Of a stretch of 64,000 bases of DNA, positions 1 through 10,660 are shown piece after piece. The stretch comes from Symsagittifera roscoffensis (taxonomy: Eukaryota; Xenacoelomorpha; Acoela; Convolutidae): NCBI RefSeq assembly GCF_963678635.1, contig NC_087065.1, forward strand, positions 10,439,579 to 10,503,578, in the 5' to 3' direction. The notes beneath the pieces were generated by a model. That model had not been told where the DNA came from. It did no database searches and was given only the letters and a program-made list of their open reading frames with translations. Each line of letters begins with the position of its first letter. The stretch's first letter is position 1. Position numbers and translations under genes: made by a program.

Positions 1-600
1 TCTCACCTGAGACAAGACAAGGAGAGCTAAGAATGTTATAATAGGTGCCAAATAGTGGCGTAGGTAAGTTTTTTCGAAAATTTTCTGGCGTAGGCAGGAC
101 GACGTGGGAGGTTGGTTGAAGTTTTGTCAATCTTTTTTTGACAAGGCTGAAAAAATTTTGTCGTCCTTTCTTCTAGTGCAGCCGTTTTGAAGTTTTCCAC
201 CTCGGAAAAACTATGCTTTGCTATTTTTTTTATGGCAAGCAAACGTTGGAAGAAAATGTCGTTGTGAGCACCTTTGAATGAATTTTTTGCCCTCAAAACA
301 GTGGCGCCAAAAGCTACTTAAAACGTTTTCAGGGTTGGCCAACCACCAGAAGCGACTCTGAAAAGTACAGGTTGCCCTTTGGGACAATTCGGCAACTAAT
401 TGAGAGCAAAGGGCGGTCGCAACAATTCAGTTGCCTTCTAATGTTTGACAAAACAAAATAAATATTGTCTAATAAAAAGAAAACTCTTCAACATGCCAAA
501 AATACGAGGAATTACTAGAAAAAATATGATCGGTTCTTTTGAACGAGAAAACTTATAGCATTTGTTTTTCTAGAAAAAGCGAACAACTAGTAGAATTTAC
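1..600. other. no gene seen; intron downstream of KLF finger-1 exon
   Basis: AT-rich sequence with no open frame that looks coding on either strand. By position it is the start of the intron that follows the zinc-finger exon at 601-794. I looked on the minus strand for fingers 2 and 3 of a KLF domain and did not find them, so they should lie outside the window. Confidence 0.5.
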
Positions 601-794
601 CCGTATGTGTTCGCCTGTGCGCTTTCAGATGGGACACTTTCTTGTAGCTCTTGCCACAATTGGGAACTTCACACTCGAATGGGTACTCTTCTTTGTTGTT
701 CGTGACAGGGGGTATGTTGTTCACAGAGGGGAATATCACAGCAGCGGTCATCACCTGCGACTCGCCCAGAGAGCCTTCGTCGGTGTCAACGCAC
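601..794 (-). CDS. KLF3/8/12-like transcription factor, exon with zinc finger 1
   Basis: Seen: the minus strand encodes a C2H2 finger of KLF/SP type, CEVPNCGKSY followed by HLKAHRRTHTG, with both Cys and both His present. The exon ends at a GTAAAT donor inside the Gly codon of HTG. Known: KLF genes have a conserved intron at this place between fingers 1 and 2, and HLKAHRRTHTG is the usual form in KLF3/8/12. The exon start at 794 (acceptor ACCAAG|G) is chosen because it joins in phase 2 with the exon ending at 5515. A second possible acceptor lies about 30 bases upstream. The residues before the finger are acidic and polar, without a known motif. Fingers 2 and 3 are not in the window, so the gene is partial. 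The protein would be a nuclear DNA-binding regulator. Confidence 0.8.
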
Positions 795-997
795 CTTGGT
801 AACGAAAAGCCGGTTAGTGCTACCTACCACATCATCTTAGTTTATAAGTTTTGTTTTTTATTTAAAGTTTTTGAAGTTTTAAGCAGACAACCAGTAATAA
901 CAGAGTCCCAGAATTGAAGTTTCGTCGCTAATGTTTCATTTAATAGCTTTTGCAGAAATCTGATCGGTATTCCGATCCGGGTCGAGGAGCTCACTTT

Positions 998-1262
998 ATG
1001 TTTCGACGTCTCAACCAAAAAGCGGCATGTTTCGACCGTCTCAATCAAATATCGGTATGTTTCGTTCGTGTTCGACAGAAATTCAGTATGCTTCGATCGG
1101 GCTCGACCGAACGAATATACTCGACCGTGCTCAACCCAAGCAAGATATTTTTCAACGTTGCTCGATTGAAAAAAAATGTGTTCGACCGAGCTCGACCCGC
1201 GCAAGATGTGTTTCGACCGTACTCGGCCGAAATTTGGTATGTTTCAACTTTCAAACCAAATG
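998..1262. repeat. degenerate tandem array, about 30-bp unit with TTTCGACCG-GCTCGACC core
   Basis: About nine imperfect units of roughly 28-33 bases, most beginning ATGTTTCGA or a variant and holding a GCTCGACC-like half. Related units recur at about 1525-1630. The motif is much richer in CG than its surroundings. It gives short open frames on both strands, which is expected from a repeat and is not taken as coding. Confidence 0.65.
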
Positions 1263-1861
1263 AGTTATCCGAATATAAACGGTATATAGTATGCTTTTTG
1301 GGTAATATCTCATGATGCTTGTTTTTATCGGAATGAAATAATTTGCAATTTAAATGCTTTGTAGAGATAAACTGTTTTTGAGCTATTTTTTTCTATCTTT
1401 TGGAATACTGGCTGGCAATTTGAGTAAGAAAAATGTGAAATATGTTGATATTTGAAATAAGTCTTTCTTTTTTACTCGATTGTCCCAAAATACCGATTAT
1501 CCCGAATTACGGAGGGACAATCGTTATTGTTCGAAAGTGCTCGAGGTTTGTTTCGACCGTGCTCGAGGATTGTTTCGAATCTGTGCTTGACCTAAGCCCC
1601 TGTCTCGAAAATTATTTTTCGATTGGTCTCTGACATTCGCTCGACTTTGAAAGTCGAAACATAAACTCCAGCCAAAAGCCGGGGAACACTCTTTTTGAAT
1701 GAAGACTTACTTTGATGTCGGTTTTGTTCTCAGTTTTTGAAGATGCGCTCGGATTCAAGCTCCAAAAAAACTTTTCGTTGGAAAAAAGTAACTTCTTATC
1801 AATTGTACATCGTATGAAGAAAAACAAGATAGCCAAGAGACAGTTGAAAAAAAAAGTCAAT

Positions 1862-2340
1862 GAACCCAAGTAAACAGAAAAAACATGCTTACTTGTTTTT
1901 TTTTAAAATCCAATTTTTTTAGTCATATAATTAGATGACCTTAAAAACCTTGCAATTTCTAGAACAGTTTCCGATTTACATTTTTTTGATTTCATGTACC
2001 CATTTTGAGAAAACTGGATCAATGGGTAAAATTTTGAGCCGCTAGAAAACTGTTGAAAATTAATGTCGACTATGAAATAACACTAGTAAATAAAATTAAG
2101 CGCAAATTCAGGTTTTTTGTCTCTAAAATGCCTGTTGTTAAAGACTTTTTGGACATTATTTCAATAGAATTTTAGTAAATTTTCACAGAGACCAAGAGCA
2201 AATGATTAGAGCTTACCTCTACTAAAATATCAATTTTTAGTTTTCCTGACTCACCAATGTAATCCGGGCCTAAAAATGCTAATTTAGTCTAGAATTCATT
2301 AAAGGTTTTTTCATTGAAAATTTTGCTGTTCGATAGTGGA
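1862..2340. repeat. dispersed repeat family R1, copy 1
   Basis: Shares a series of blocks in the same order with 3274-3560: CAAGTAAACAGAAAAAA, GAGAAAACTGGATCAAT and GCTGTTCGATA. It also shares a block beginning TTTTTGTCTCTAAAAT with 4520-4560. Probably a non-autonomous element; ends not defined. Confidence 0.5.
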
Positions 2341-3273
2341 GTTTTTTTCAACAAAGGAAATGAACTTAAAACAAAAACGAAAATCACAGCGCGAAAAATC
2401 AAATTTCTGCGTGAACAAAGTTAAGGCTTTTTGACAAAAAAGCGTGCAAAAAATCGCCAAACCTGTATAAGAGTATTGACTGCATTCAAGACTCTTCCTC
2501 AAAATTGGAAAAATAGCTTCATAAGTGTCACTGACAAATGAACAATTTGCGTAAAAGTTCGGGTAAAATTTGCGATTTGACGTGGTACTGCAGTTTTTCA
2601 AAAACTCGGGGCAATTGAACATTGAAGATTAAAATGTAACTTCAGTTTTCCTGGATATTTTGTTGACTAAAACCAGCTTGAATGATTGATTACTTTGACT
2701 GCATTTTAACATTTTTGTGAACCCAAGTAATCATTATATCATTGTTTGATTAGTCTCCAAAAAAGATTTTAAAAAAAAGTTTCACGCAATTCCATTTTTT
2801 GAGAGGAGGTCAAGTCGTTGCTAGAAAGTTAGAGACTCTTGATTTTTGCGCTTACTTTATTTTGTTCTCTGAACAGAAATTAATTTTAAGAAAACTCGCT
2901 GGAAACCATCAAAAGCCATAAGCAAACAAGTTTGTTATCGATTGCAAGCGGGCTTTTGCTTTGACTAAAAACATTACAGTATCGTTCACAAAAAAAATAT
3001 TTGAACGGTTCCTTTCAAAGGCTCGCTGAAAATTGGTTTTAGAAGTAGTGCTCCTTTAGGGTTAGATAAATTAACTCTAAGTTCAATCGCAAGTTGCGAC
3101 GATCTTAATTTCTAAGACAACTGAAAGTGTACCATATGTTGCCAAAATCATGAAAGATATACATTAGTCATTATCCTTATGCGGCAAAAATAACAAAAAA
3201 CTGCTTCCATAAAGTGGCCTTACTGCTCTTATATGAAACATAGCCTATAGATAGTTGGAAAAGAATCAATAAA

Positions 3274-3560
3274 CGCAAGTAAACAGAAAAAAAACTTACT
3301 TTATGAAAAAAAAACTTCAAATTTCGAGCAAAAAAATACCCTTAGACTCCTCTAAAATACTAAAAATCATAAAATTGACACTTTTTGCTTTTTTTGATAA
3401 AGTTAAACAAAGTTGAGAAAACTGGATCAATAAGTAAAATTGGTATTTCGTTGTGAAGTCTGAAAATTAAGTTCTACTTTTGATATTAGAAATCAATCAA
3501 GTATTTCCTGAGTGTTACACTTTTTGCTGTTCGATAATAGAGTTCAACTTATTTTTAAGG
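3274..3560. repeat. dispersed repeat family R1, copy 2 (internally shortened)
   Basis: Same ordered blocks as 1862-2340 but about 190 bases shorter. The TTTTTGTCTCTAAAAT part is missing. Confidence 0.5.
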
Positions 3561-4496
3561 AAATGACCCGAAATTCAAAAGGTCAAACCTCGAATTCAAA
3601 GAGTTTGAACGACCTATAAAAGATTCTGAACGTCAATGCAACGCAAAATACAACGCAATTAACAACTGGGGGGTTAACTTGGGGAGGAAGTTATTTTGCA
3701 CAAATGAAAGAAGAGTAAACTGGTAAAAGGGGTGAAGGTAAATAGAGAAAAATGAGTAGCACGAGGATTTGGACAGCATTTGGACCCGTGACGAGCGCAT
3801 TCTAATGCCTCCGGCTCGCATCGGAGGGGTCCTTTGGGATATGATAGATTGCGACAAAGAATATCAATAACTAATATTTGAGCCAAATCCGACGGTTGAA
3901 CAGGAAGTTATTAGCATTTGGGAAAAACACCCCTTAGACCGGAAAAGGGCAATATACAGGCAAATATTAGTTTCAGTTTAGCTAGGTGAATGAGGCATTA
4001 ATAGAAACTCAATCAGACTAAAGAAAAGTAGTTTTAGAGGAAATTGGCAGGAATAGGAGCGTAGCATGGAAGTAGGTCTCCTAAATAACATGAACTCATA
4101 ATTGCCTAGCTGGCCGGTGGTGAATTTGGGCACAATTGCAGCCCAATAAACCAATTACGTTCCCCTACTAGCTAGTAAGTCGGGATTGGATTAGAGTGGA
4201 GATCGGAATTTTAGATGCTTGGAATGAGTTAGCTACCGATGATAAGATTGTTCCCCTACCTATAACGTAGTTTAGAGTTGAAATTAGACTTGCCATTTGC
4301 ACAACTTAGTTGGAGATACTTATGATGAACTTCGCATTCATAACTATAGTCGTCAGTGAAAGTCTTCAGTTAGCACGCTTCGTAAGAGAATAGGCAGTGC
4401 CCTTCTCCCGTCTACCGAAGTAAATGTCCGGACAAATAGGGACGATAATAACCCTAATTTTTACTATAACTCAAATAGAAAACATACACTAAGGAG

Positions 4497-5095
4497 CAAA
4501 AGTAAGCGAAAAATCGGAATTTTTGTCTCTAAAATCCCCACTTTCAAGGTCCATTTAAGACAATATTTCTATCAAAACTTAGTAATTTTTTAACATGGAT
4601 CAAGGACAAACAATCAGAGCTACCGTCCTGTATATGAAAAAAAATTGATTCTAAAGACTTACCAGTGTTTGATGGGTCTGAAAAAGCTAGTTTTAGCAAT
4701 CAGCACTAAGATTTTCAAAACGCGTGAATATGTTAGAAATATGTAAGAAACAGCTGAATTTAGTAAAGTTGTCACACTGAAAAATTTCATTTTATTGCTC
4801 AGAAATTTTCATGATTCATGAACAACTTTTATTTTCGGGTTATTCGAGAAGAAGTTCACTCCGATGCAAAACTTGGAGCAGATGATGAAAACAGGCACAT
4901 TTTTATGCCCAGAAAACTTTGGTAAGATTTTGAAACTAAGTTTTGTTCATTTCATAGAGGGTAGCTCTGATCATTTTCTCTTGGTCTACGAATAAATTTT
5001 GTCTCAATTCCCAGTAAATTTTGTCCAAAATCAACCTTGAAAACAGATATTTTAAAGGGAAAAACCTGATTTTGCTTTAATTTTGTCCACTAGTG
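4497..5095. repeat. fold-back repeat made of two inverted R1 pieces
   Basis: The block at about 4520-4640 (TTTTTGTCTCTAAAAT ... CAATCAGAGCTACC) recurs inverted at about 4960-5090, where the strand reads GGTAGCTCTGATCATTTTC and onward. The arms are diverged and the loop is about 300 bases. The right end reads TTTTGTCCACTAGTGTA; a similar end, TTTTGTCCACTAGTATA, occurs at about 6866-6882, so this may be a terminal sequence of the family. Confidence 0.45.
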
Positions 5096-5514
5096 TAAAA
5101 GACATTTAGAAACAGCCTACCTTTAGGCGGAACAGGAATTGCTATTGAGTCAAATAGTGGGTTCTCAAAATTAGAGATAACAGATTCTGATGCCCAGATG
5201 GAAGGAAAACGCCCAGTTGAGTGACTCTGTGTCTCAGTGAGTGAATTAGCGCAATATTGAACTTGGCTGACCCGAATTTAGATTCCGGGTAATTGCAAAT
5301 GGAATAGTTACGCAGGTACCAATTGTTAGTTAATTAGTTTATTTGATTGAATCCGAGCTTAGCACCGGGCTGAGTTAGTTCCCTAGTGTTAGTGTCCCCC
5401 GCTATTACAAATTGAATTTCTACATCATCGATTTTTATCCATGAAACTCGTTTGCGGGGTATAAGTCACAAACCTAACCTAATTGCTCATCGGCCTCGCG
5501 CAACATTTTTCTAC

Positions 5515-5854
5515 CTGGGGGAATTGAATGGAGTTGATTGAGCACTGTTCGATTGACATCCCTCTAGCGAATCGGAGCCAGTAGAGTAGCCAGAATTGGT
5601 CCTTAAATCAATCGGCTCATCTGTTTCATCCATTATGTCGTCTAAATCTATATTCGATTCAATGCACATCGGATGAGCAAAACCATTTGTCATAGATGTT
5701 CTACGTATGCAGTCTGACACCTGATTCCGCATTAGATTGTGGCTATAGCCGACGGCCTCTTGAGCCGAAACCAGTTTTGCCAGTTGGCTGCTGGCGTCCA
5801 GTTGATCAGTTCTCGTCAAATTCGTGGTCGTACACTCTTGGTGCACAGTTTCAA
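5515..5854 (-). CDS. KLF3/8/12-like gene, exon with CtBP-type PIDLRT motif
   Basis: Minus-strand open frame between an acceptor (CATTCTAG at 5855-5862) and a possible donor (CCCAG|GTAGAA). The exon is 340 bases and enters in phase 1, matching the donor at 6021, and leaves in phase 2, matching the acceptor at 794. The encoded 113 residues are Ser/Thr/Asn-rich with an acidic stretch leading into DEPIDLRTNSGYSTGSDS. PIDLRT fits the PxDLS/T/R motif by which KLF3, KLF8 and KLF12 bind the corepressor CtBP. The tail has SP and TP pairs. If the GTAGAA donor is not used, translation would stop one codon later at TAG. Linkage to the finger exon is inferred from strand, phase and the known KLF3/8/12 layout. 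Confidence 0.6.
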
Positions 5855-6020
5855 CTAGAATGTAATTTGCAATTAGTCTTGAACATATTTTCAAACAGCA
5901 TTATAAAAAAAAAAGATTTTAAAAAATGATTATATTTGTTGAACATTTAGAATGATGAAATTAACATAAAATTACACCAAAATTCAAATCTTCAATTTAA
6001 ATATTTTATATTCGTCTTAC

Positions 6021-6677
6021 CCCTCTCGGCACGCGTTTGTGGATTAAGGCAAGGATAACATGGATCTGTCATATTTTTTACTTCAAGGTCGTTAGTCTTA
6101 GTAACCGTTAAGTCCAATGCAAAACTATTGGTCCGATGTTCGTCTCGCAGCGGTCGCCGAAAGTTCTGAGTTTCATTTGCACCTGATTCAGCAAAATTCG
6201 GATTGAACATTTTAAACTCGTTCGGGACCCGGTTAGAATCTTTATTTGCATAGTTATCAGTTGATCTCGAGGAATTGTGGGCTCCAAGAAAATGGTTGAA
6301 TTGTTTGTATAATGAGGCGGGAAACCCGTTAGGAGGACATTTTGAATTTATTTGCTCGTAAATGCTACTTTTTGACGAGGAAGGTTGAACCGAAGCGCTT
6401 GTCGAGTTTAAATGGTTAAACTTGTCCATGAATACTTCTTGCTGTACTGAATAGCTGATTGACGATTTAATGCTCCGATTATGAAGCTTATTGCAATTAG
6501 TGCAAGTAGACCAGGCGCAGTTATCTTTCTCGACGGAACGTTTGCAAACTAGACATTTGATTCCCCCATTGTGCAGATTTAACGTGAGGAGTACTTCATT
6601 TTCGAAAGAAAATTCTTCTGATTGAGGGGTAATCATCTGGCAAAAATTTTTTGCAAAATCCCAAAAAGGTTTAGCCT
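6021..6677 (-). CDS. upstream exon of the KLF-like gene
   Basis: Minus-strand frame of about 219 codons, bounded by an acceptor (GATTCAAG|AGG; the exact AG of two is uncertain) and a good donor, G|GTAAGACG. There is no ATG at its head, so it is an internal exon. The protein has two Cys pairs (CLVCKR and CTNCNK, 13 residues between the pairs) that could bind one zinc, followed by a Ser/Asn-rich disordered stretch and a second DL-type motif, LDLTVTKT. It does not look like a known folded domain apart from the possible zinc ribbon. Donor phase 1 fits the next exon at 5854. Confidence 0.6.
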
Positions 6678-7165
6678 CTTGAATCAATGGACAAAATAAA
6701 AAATCTTAGGAGTTAGATGATTTGTTATAGTGTTTTTAGTAAGAAATTTGCAGCAAATAATTGTTTATCGATTCAAAAAAAAAATACATAAAAATGAAAG
6801 TATTTTAGAAATTTGGTGAGTAAGTTTCACCTGTTTCCAGAACAAAAACTTGCAGTTTCATATTTTGTCCACTAGTATAGGCGTCACCAAAAGTCGTTTC
6901 AATATGGCAGATGAGCCTAAATTTTGTTCACAAACGTCAGAAGTCATTTATTTTGATTTCAAAGTGCGCTAACAAAGTATTAACGACTTGGAGCATGAAC
7001 AGAAAATAACATATGAAGGTCATCATGCTGAAAAGCTGAACCCTTGAAACGCCCAATAATGAAAAGTTTTTATATGATAGCAAGGGTAAAATTGCAGCAA
7101 AAATTTTGAGCCTTCAAAAAAAATAAAGAAATGGTTTCTTTCAAACGTATCGCCTTTTGACAGAA
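6678..7165. other. no gene seen
   Basis: AT-rich DNA with no coding frame or structured element that I can support, except an R1-like end (TTTTGTCCACTAGTATA) near 6866. Confidence 0.5.
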
Positions 7166-7167
7166 TA

Positions 7168-7899
7168 CAGTGCTGATTTAAATTATCCGGACGAAACGAA
7201 CAAAACTTGAATTTTCAAACGCGGTTTTCTTAAATTGGGTTAAGATTAGACAAAAAGTGAAGAGGACAAAAGTTGCTTAGAATTTCACCAGAATTGATAT
7301 GGTGCCATTTTTTCTCCGGAATTCTCAACAAAAATTTTACCCCAAAAATGGGTCATTTTGGCTTTTTTCAAATAATCAAGAATTACGCTGAAACTACTTT
7401 GTTAATTGATATGAAAATTATATCACAGGAAGCTTCTTACGCAGGTCAACAAAGTTTAACAGGGGTTAAATCTCCAAACATTTGCGCAAATTGTTTAAAA
7501 TTTATTTTTAAACAGAGATTCTGGGTTTTATATAGTAAAAATCACATTTATTGACTATCAAGTGAAATTTTTTTCTCTTATACTAGTTTTTGGAGATTTA
7601 ACCCTTCTTAAACTTTGTTGAGCTGCGTATGAAACTTCCTGTGATATAATTTTCATATCAATTAACAAAGTAGTTTCAGCGTAATTCTTGATTAATTGAA
7701 AAAAGCCAAATTGACCCATTTTTGGGGTAAAATTTTTGTTGAGAATTTCGGAGAAAAAATGGCACCATATTATTGCTGGTGAACTTCTAAGCAACTTTTG
7801 TCTTCTTCACTTTTTGTCTAATCTTAACCCAATTTAAGAAAAACGCGTCTGAAAATTCAAGTTTTGTTCGTTTTGTCCGGATAATTTAAATCAGCACTG
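7168..7899. mobile_element. long-TIR MITE of Tc1/mariner/pogo type
   Basis: Arms of about 314 bp (7168-7479 and 7587-7899) are inverted copies with few differences, separated by a loop of about 107 bp. Outer ends read CAGTGCTGATTTAAATTATC and its complement, and TA sits on both sides (7166-7167 and 7900-7901), the target duplication of IS630/Tc1/mariner elements. The ...TTATCCGGAC... part is also common in pogo-like ends. No transposase is present. The matching short open frames in the two arms are only the same repeat read twice. Confidence 0.85.
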
Positions 7900-7901
7900 T
7901 A

Positions 7902-9474
7902 GTGTCGTGCGCAAGATGTTTCATAGACAAAACATTCAAAACGTTTGGATGCTTTTAGACAGATGTTTGATTTTCTAAACAATCTCAAAATCCGAAAATG
8001 GAACCGTTTTTTGCGTGTTTTTTTTTCGTTGTTGGAGGTCTCCGACCCAAAGCATATTATCCGATAAAAAAAATAATTCATCTGAAATTTTTTTGATCAT
8101 TCTTAAGAGATCGGTATGAAGTTTTTTTTATTGATAACAAAAGCTGATTGGATGGTTGATAGTATAAGCCGAAAGGTGTCAGATTAAAAAGTATCACGCG
8201 AATCATTTCTAGCAAAGTATTCAAAAAAATATCATTTCAAGAGATTAAAATTATCATTTGAAAAGCTTTATTTCAAGTAAAATCTGATATATAGTGAGTG
8301 TTCTGACAATGAAGTGACAAAGAATCTTCCATCCGTCTGTATTTTTCCAACGCAAAAACAATTACGTACAAAGCAAAAGCAGAAAAACATGAACAAGACG
8401 ATATTCAATCTATTATAAGTAGTGAAAATTTTTTAGTAGTAGTGATTTTTTATTAGTCAAAATATAATATAAAACTCCCAAAACGTTTCGACTTGTCAAG
8501 AAAAAAACTATCTGAAGCTTTTGCTTTTGAGAGCAAATAGAGTGAAGATGATTTTAGGTGCAGAAAGGCATTTAAAGCATTAATGAATTTGAAAAAAGTC
8601 AGCTTAAAAAAAGTTTTTATGGTTAATTAGGCAGCTAATAACTAGTTTATGACGCTAGTGTCCATGAAACTTCTGTCATTGTCCTGTAAATTTGAGTACT
8701 TTCTTAACGCAAAAAAAAACTTCACAAAACAAGTGAAACACTCCCGTCCAAGACTGCTCGCATCAGAGCGAAGCACTGAACGTTCTGTCTGACCTTCGAG
8801 CTCTTCGGAATAGTGTTCGCTTTGAAACATTGAAAAAATTTTGAAATTTGTAAGAATTTTTTTTCGAAAACAATCCCCCTACGCGCGATGTAATGTACAA
8901 AAAATATGTTTGGCAATAAACGAAGTCTCAAATAAACCGCGGTCTATTTTGTGTTATTGATGGTCAAATTGACAAGGTTTTACTTTACGCAAAATTGTTA
9001 CATGAGAAACATCTTTTTGAATTAGATTTCAGAACAACAATAATATTCTGATGGTATAAAAAATTGTCAAAAAAGGCTTTTAAAAAGTCGAAATTTGTTC
9101 TGGAGAAAAAAAACCACCTCGATGTTTTTCGTTCTTTTTTGTTCTTTCAAGGAAACTGGCATAGGGTTCGTTTTATTTGTTCCAGCTAATTCCGACAACC
9201 TCAACAAAAATTCATAGGCGATCAAATCTGATATCATAAAAAAATTCATTGGTTGTGATTCGTATATAAAAATAAAATTGAATTAATTATGTTTCTAGAA
9301 CAGCTGGTCTAAAATTTGCTTCGACTACAAGATCGAAATAAGTTTACTGCCCTTTTTTTCATTTTTCAAGTAAATTTTTCGCCCTTTCTGGTAGAAAAAT
9401 ATAAGGGAAATTTGTACAATTAGAATTGTAGCGTGATGCATTTATTTTTATTTTTTTTTTTATATTTCTTACTT
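7902..9474. other. no gene seen
   Basis: AT-rich sequence without a supported gene. Short minus-strand frames near 7857-8081 and 8642-8931 have no family signature and no exon borders I trust. Confidence 0.45.
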
Positions 9475-9819
9475 TATGAAAATTTTTGAATGGAACAGCA
9501 ATCAGCTTTACTTGATTAGAGCTATCAAAACACTCTATCTGTCAGCTGCTATAGGTGCTCTTTCACTTTATGGAGCAAATTGGTGGCTGATCATCAAGAA
9601 ATGTGTGTATACTGCTTTAACATAGAACATGAGGGCCAAAAAAAAATTGCAAAACAAATTATCACAGAGAGGACAAACAAACAGACTACACTGAATCAAA
9701 TTTTCATTTTATCAAAAACAGGATGCGAAAACCATTCAGTTGAATTATCAAACTGTATTGAAATTCCCGAAATCATTCAATCTGTGATGCGTAATATGGT
9801 CAAAATAGATGTTAAATAA
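9475..9819 (+). CDS. possible plus-strand coding piece, unrecognised
   Basis: Two frames look protein-like. One starts ATG at about 9475 and runs 49 codons with a hydrophobic middle. The other runs from an acceptor-like CTGCTATAG at about 9552 to TAA at 9817-9819, with varied third positions and AATAAA just after the stop. They overlap in different frames, so a frameshifted or spliced gene, or chance, are all open. No family recognised. EMCVYCF recalls the opening of AMMECR1 proteins but nothing after it does. Confidence 0.2.
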
Positions 9820-10004
9820 TTGACTTAGTTACAATAAATCTATAAAGACAGAGGCAAAGTGGAGCTTTGCATCACTTGCAATACAACACAAACAAATAAA
9901 AAAACTTAAAAAATCGAAGAAAAAAAATGAGAATTGTTGAAAAAAACTATACGAAGTTTAAAGCACAAGAAAAACCCGTGATGAGTCATCTGCGCCGACA
10001 CCAA

Positions 10005-10060
10005 AACATGGGCCGACGGGACTCGAACCCAAGAACTTCACTGCAGTACCTTCACGCCAT
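10005..10060 (-). tRNA. tRNA-like fragment or SINE head
   Basis: The minus strand holds GGGTTCGAGTCCCGTCGGCCCA, split here as a B-box GGTTCGAGTCC and an acceptor-like CGGCCCA, and about 25 bases upstream TGGCGTGAAGG, a poor A-box. No partner for the acceptor strand is found and the A-B spacing is short. This is a relic, not a working tRNA gene. Confidence 0.3.
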
Positions 10061-10660
10061 GATTTTGCTGACTTGTAAAAAAATTTTTAAAAAATAAAAA
10101 CCATGCTCTTAACTCAGTTTCGAACGCTATAAATTGATGCTCATGCGTGTTATAAAAACGCAATTTATGGAGCGTAAATTTTCCCAAATGGGGCCAAATT
10201 AGCTTGTTTTCAAATCCCGATAACTTAGCGAAACATGCTCACAGGTGAATTTTTTTCAAAAATAACTTGCTAAAGAATCGAAATTTTACTGAATAAAAAA
10301 CGGACCCAAAAATAATTTTTCCTTTTTTTCAATATGATAATTATTTTGTAGAAAAAGTTGAAGAGACTGCTCCTTTGAATAAAATGTTGCCCTGAAAAAA
10401 ATTCAACGTGAGACAAAAATTGTGATGAGTCTAAGCTTTTTTTAAATTTTTAGGCCTGTTGATTTTACCTTCATTTTCGCAAAATTATTAAGCTCTGATT
10501 GTTGAATTGAAACTATTGATTTTGTCATATGAAAAAATAAACTTTGAAACATTAATATCAAATTATATAGCATTTCCGACAGCAGTGAAATCTTTTTGAT
10601 ACACCTTAGAAAGCGTGAAATACTTCTACATATATATTTTCTAGAAAATTCTAGATTCAT

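Larger units (their letters stand above)
795..5514 (-). other. large intron of the KLF-like gene, repeat-rich
   Basis: About 4.7 kb between two exons whose phases match. It holds a degenerate tandem array (998-1262), several copies of one dispersed repeat (1862-2340, 3274-3560 and a fold-back at 4497-5095), and a stretch at 3600-4460 that is less AT-rich but has no convincing coding frame. Short open frames here have no family signature and lie on both strands alike. Confidence 0.5.

Noticed and set aside
3633-3886. Overlapping 70-74 codon minus-strand frames
   Set aside because: No exon borders, no family motif, and two frames open at once suggests base composition rather than coding.
7273-7794. 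Two similar proteins on opposite strands
   Set aside because: They are the two arms of one MITE read from each side, not a gene family.
9580-9660. Possible AMMECR1 start (EMCVYCF)
   Set aside because: Only seven residues match and the following sequence is unlike AMMECR1; the frame also lacks a normal ATG.
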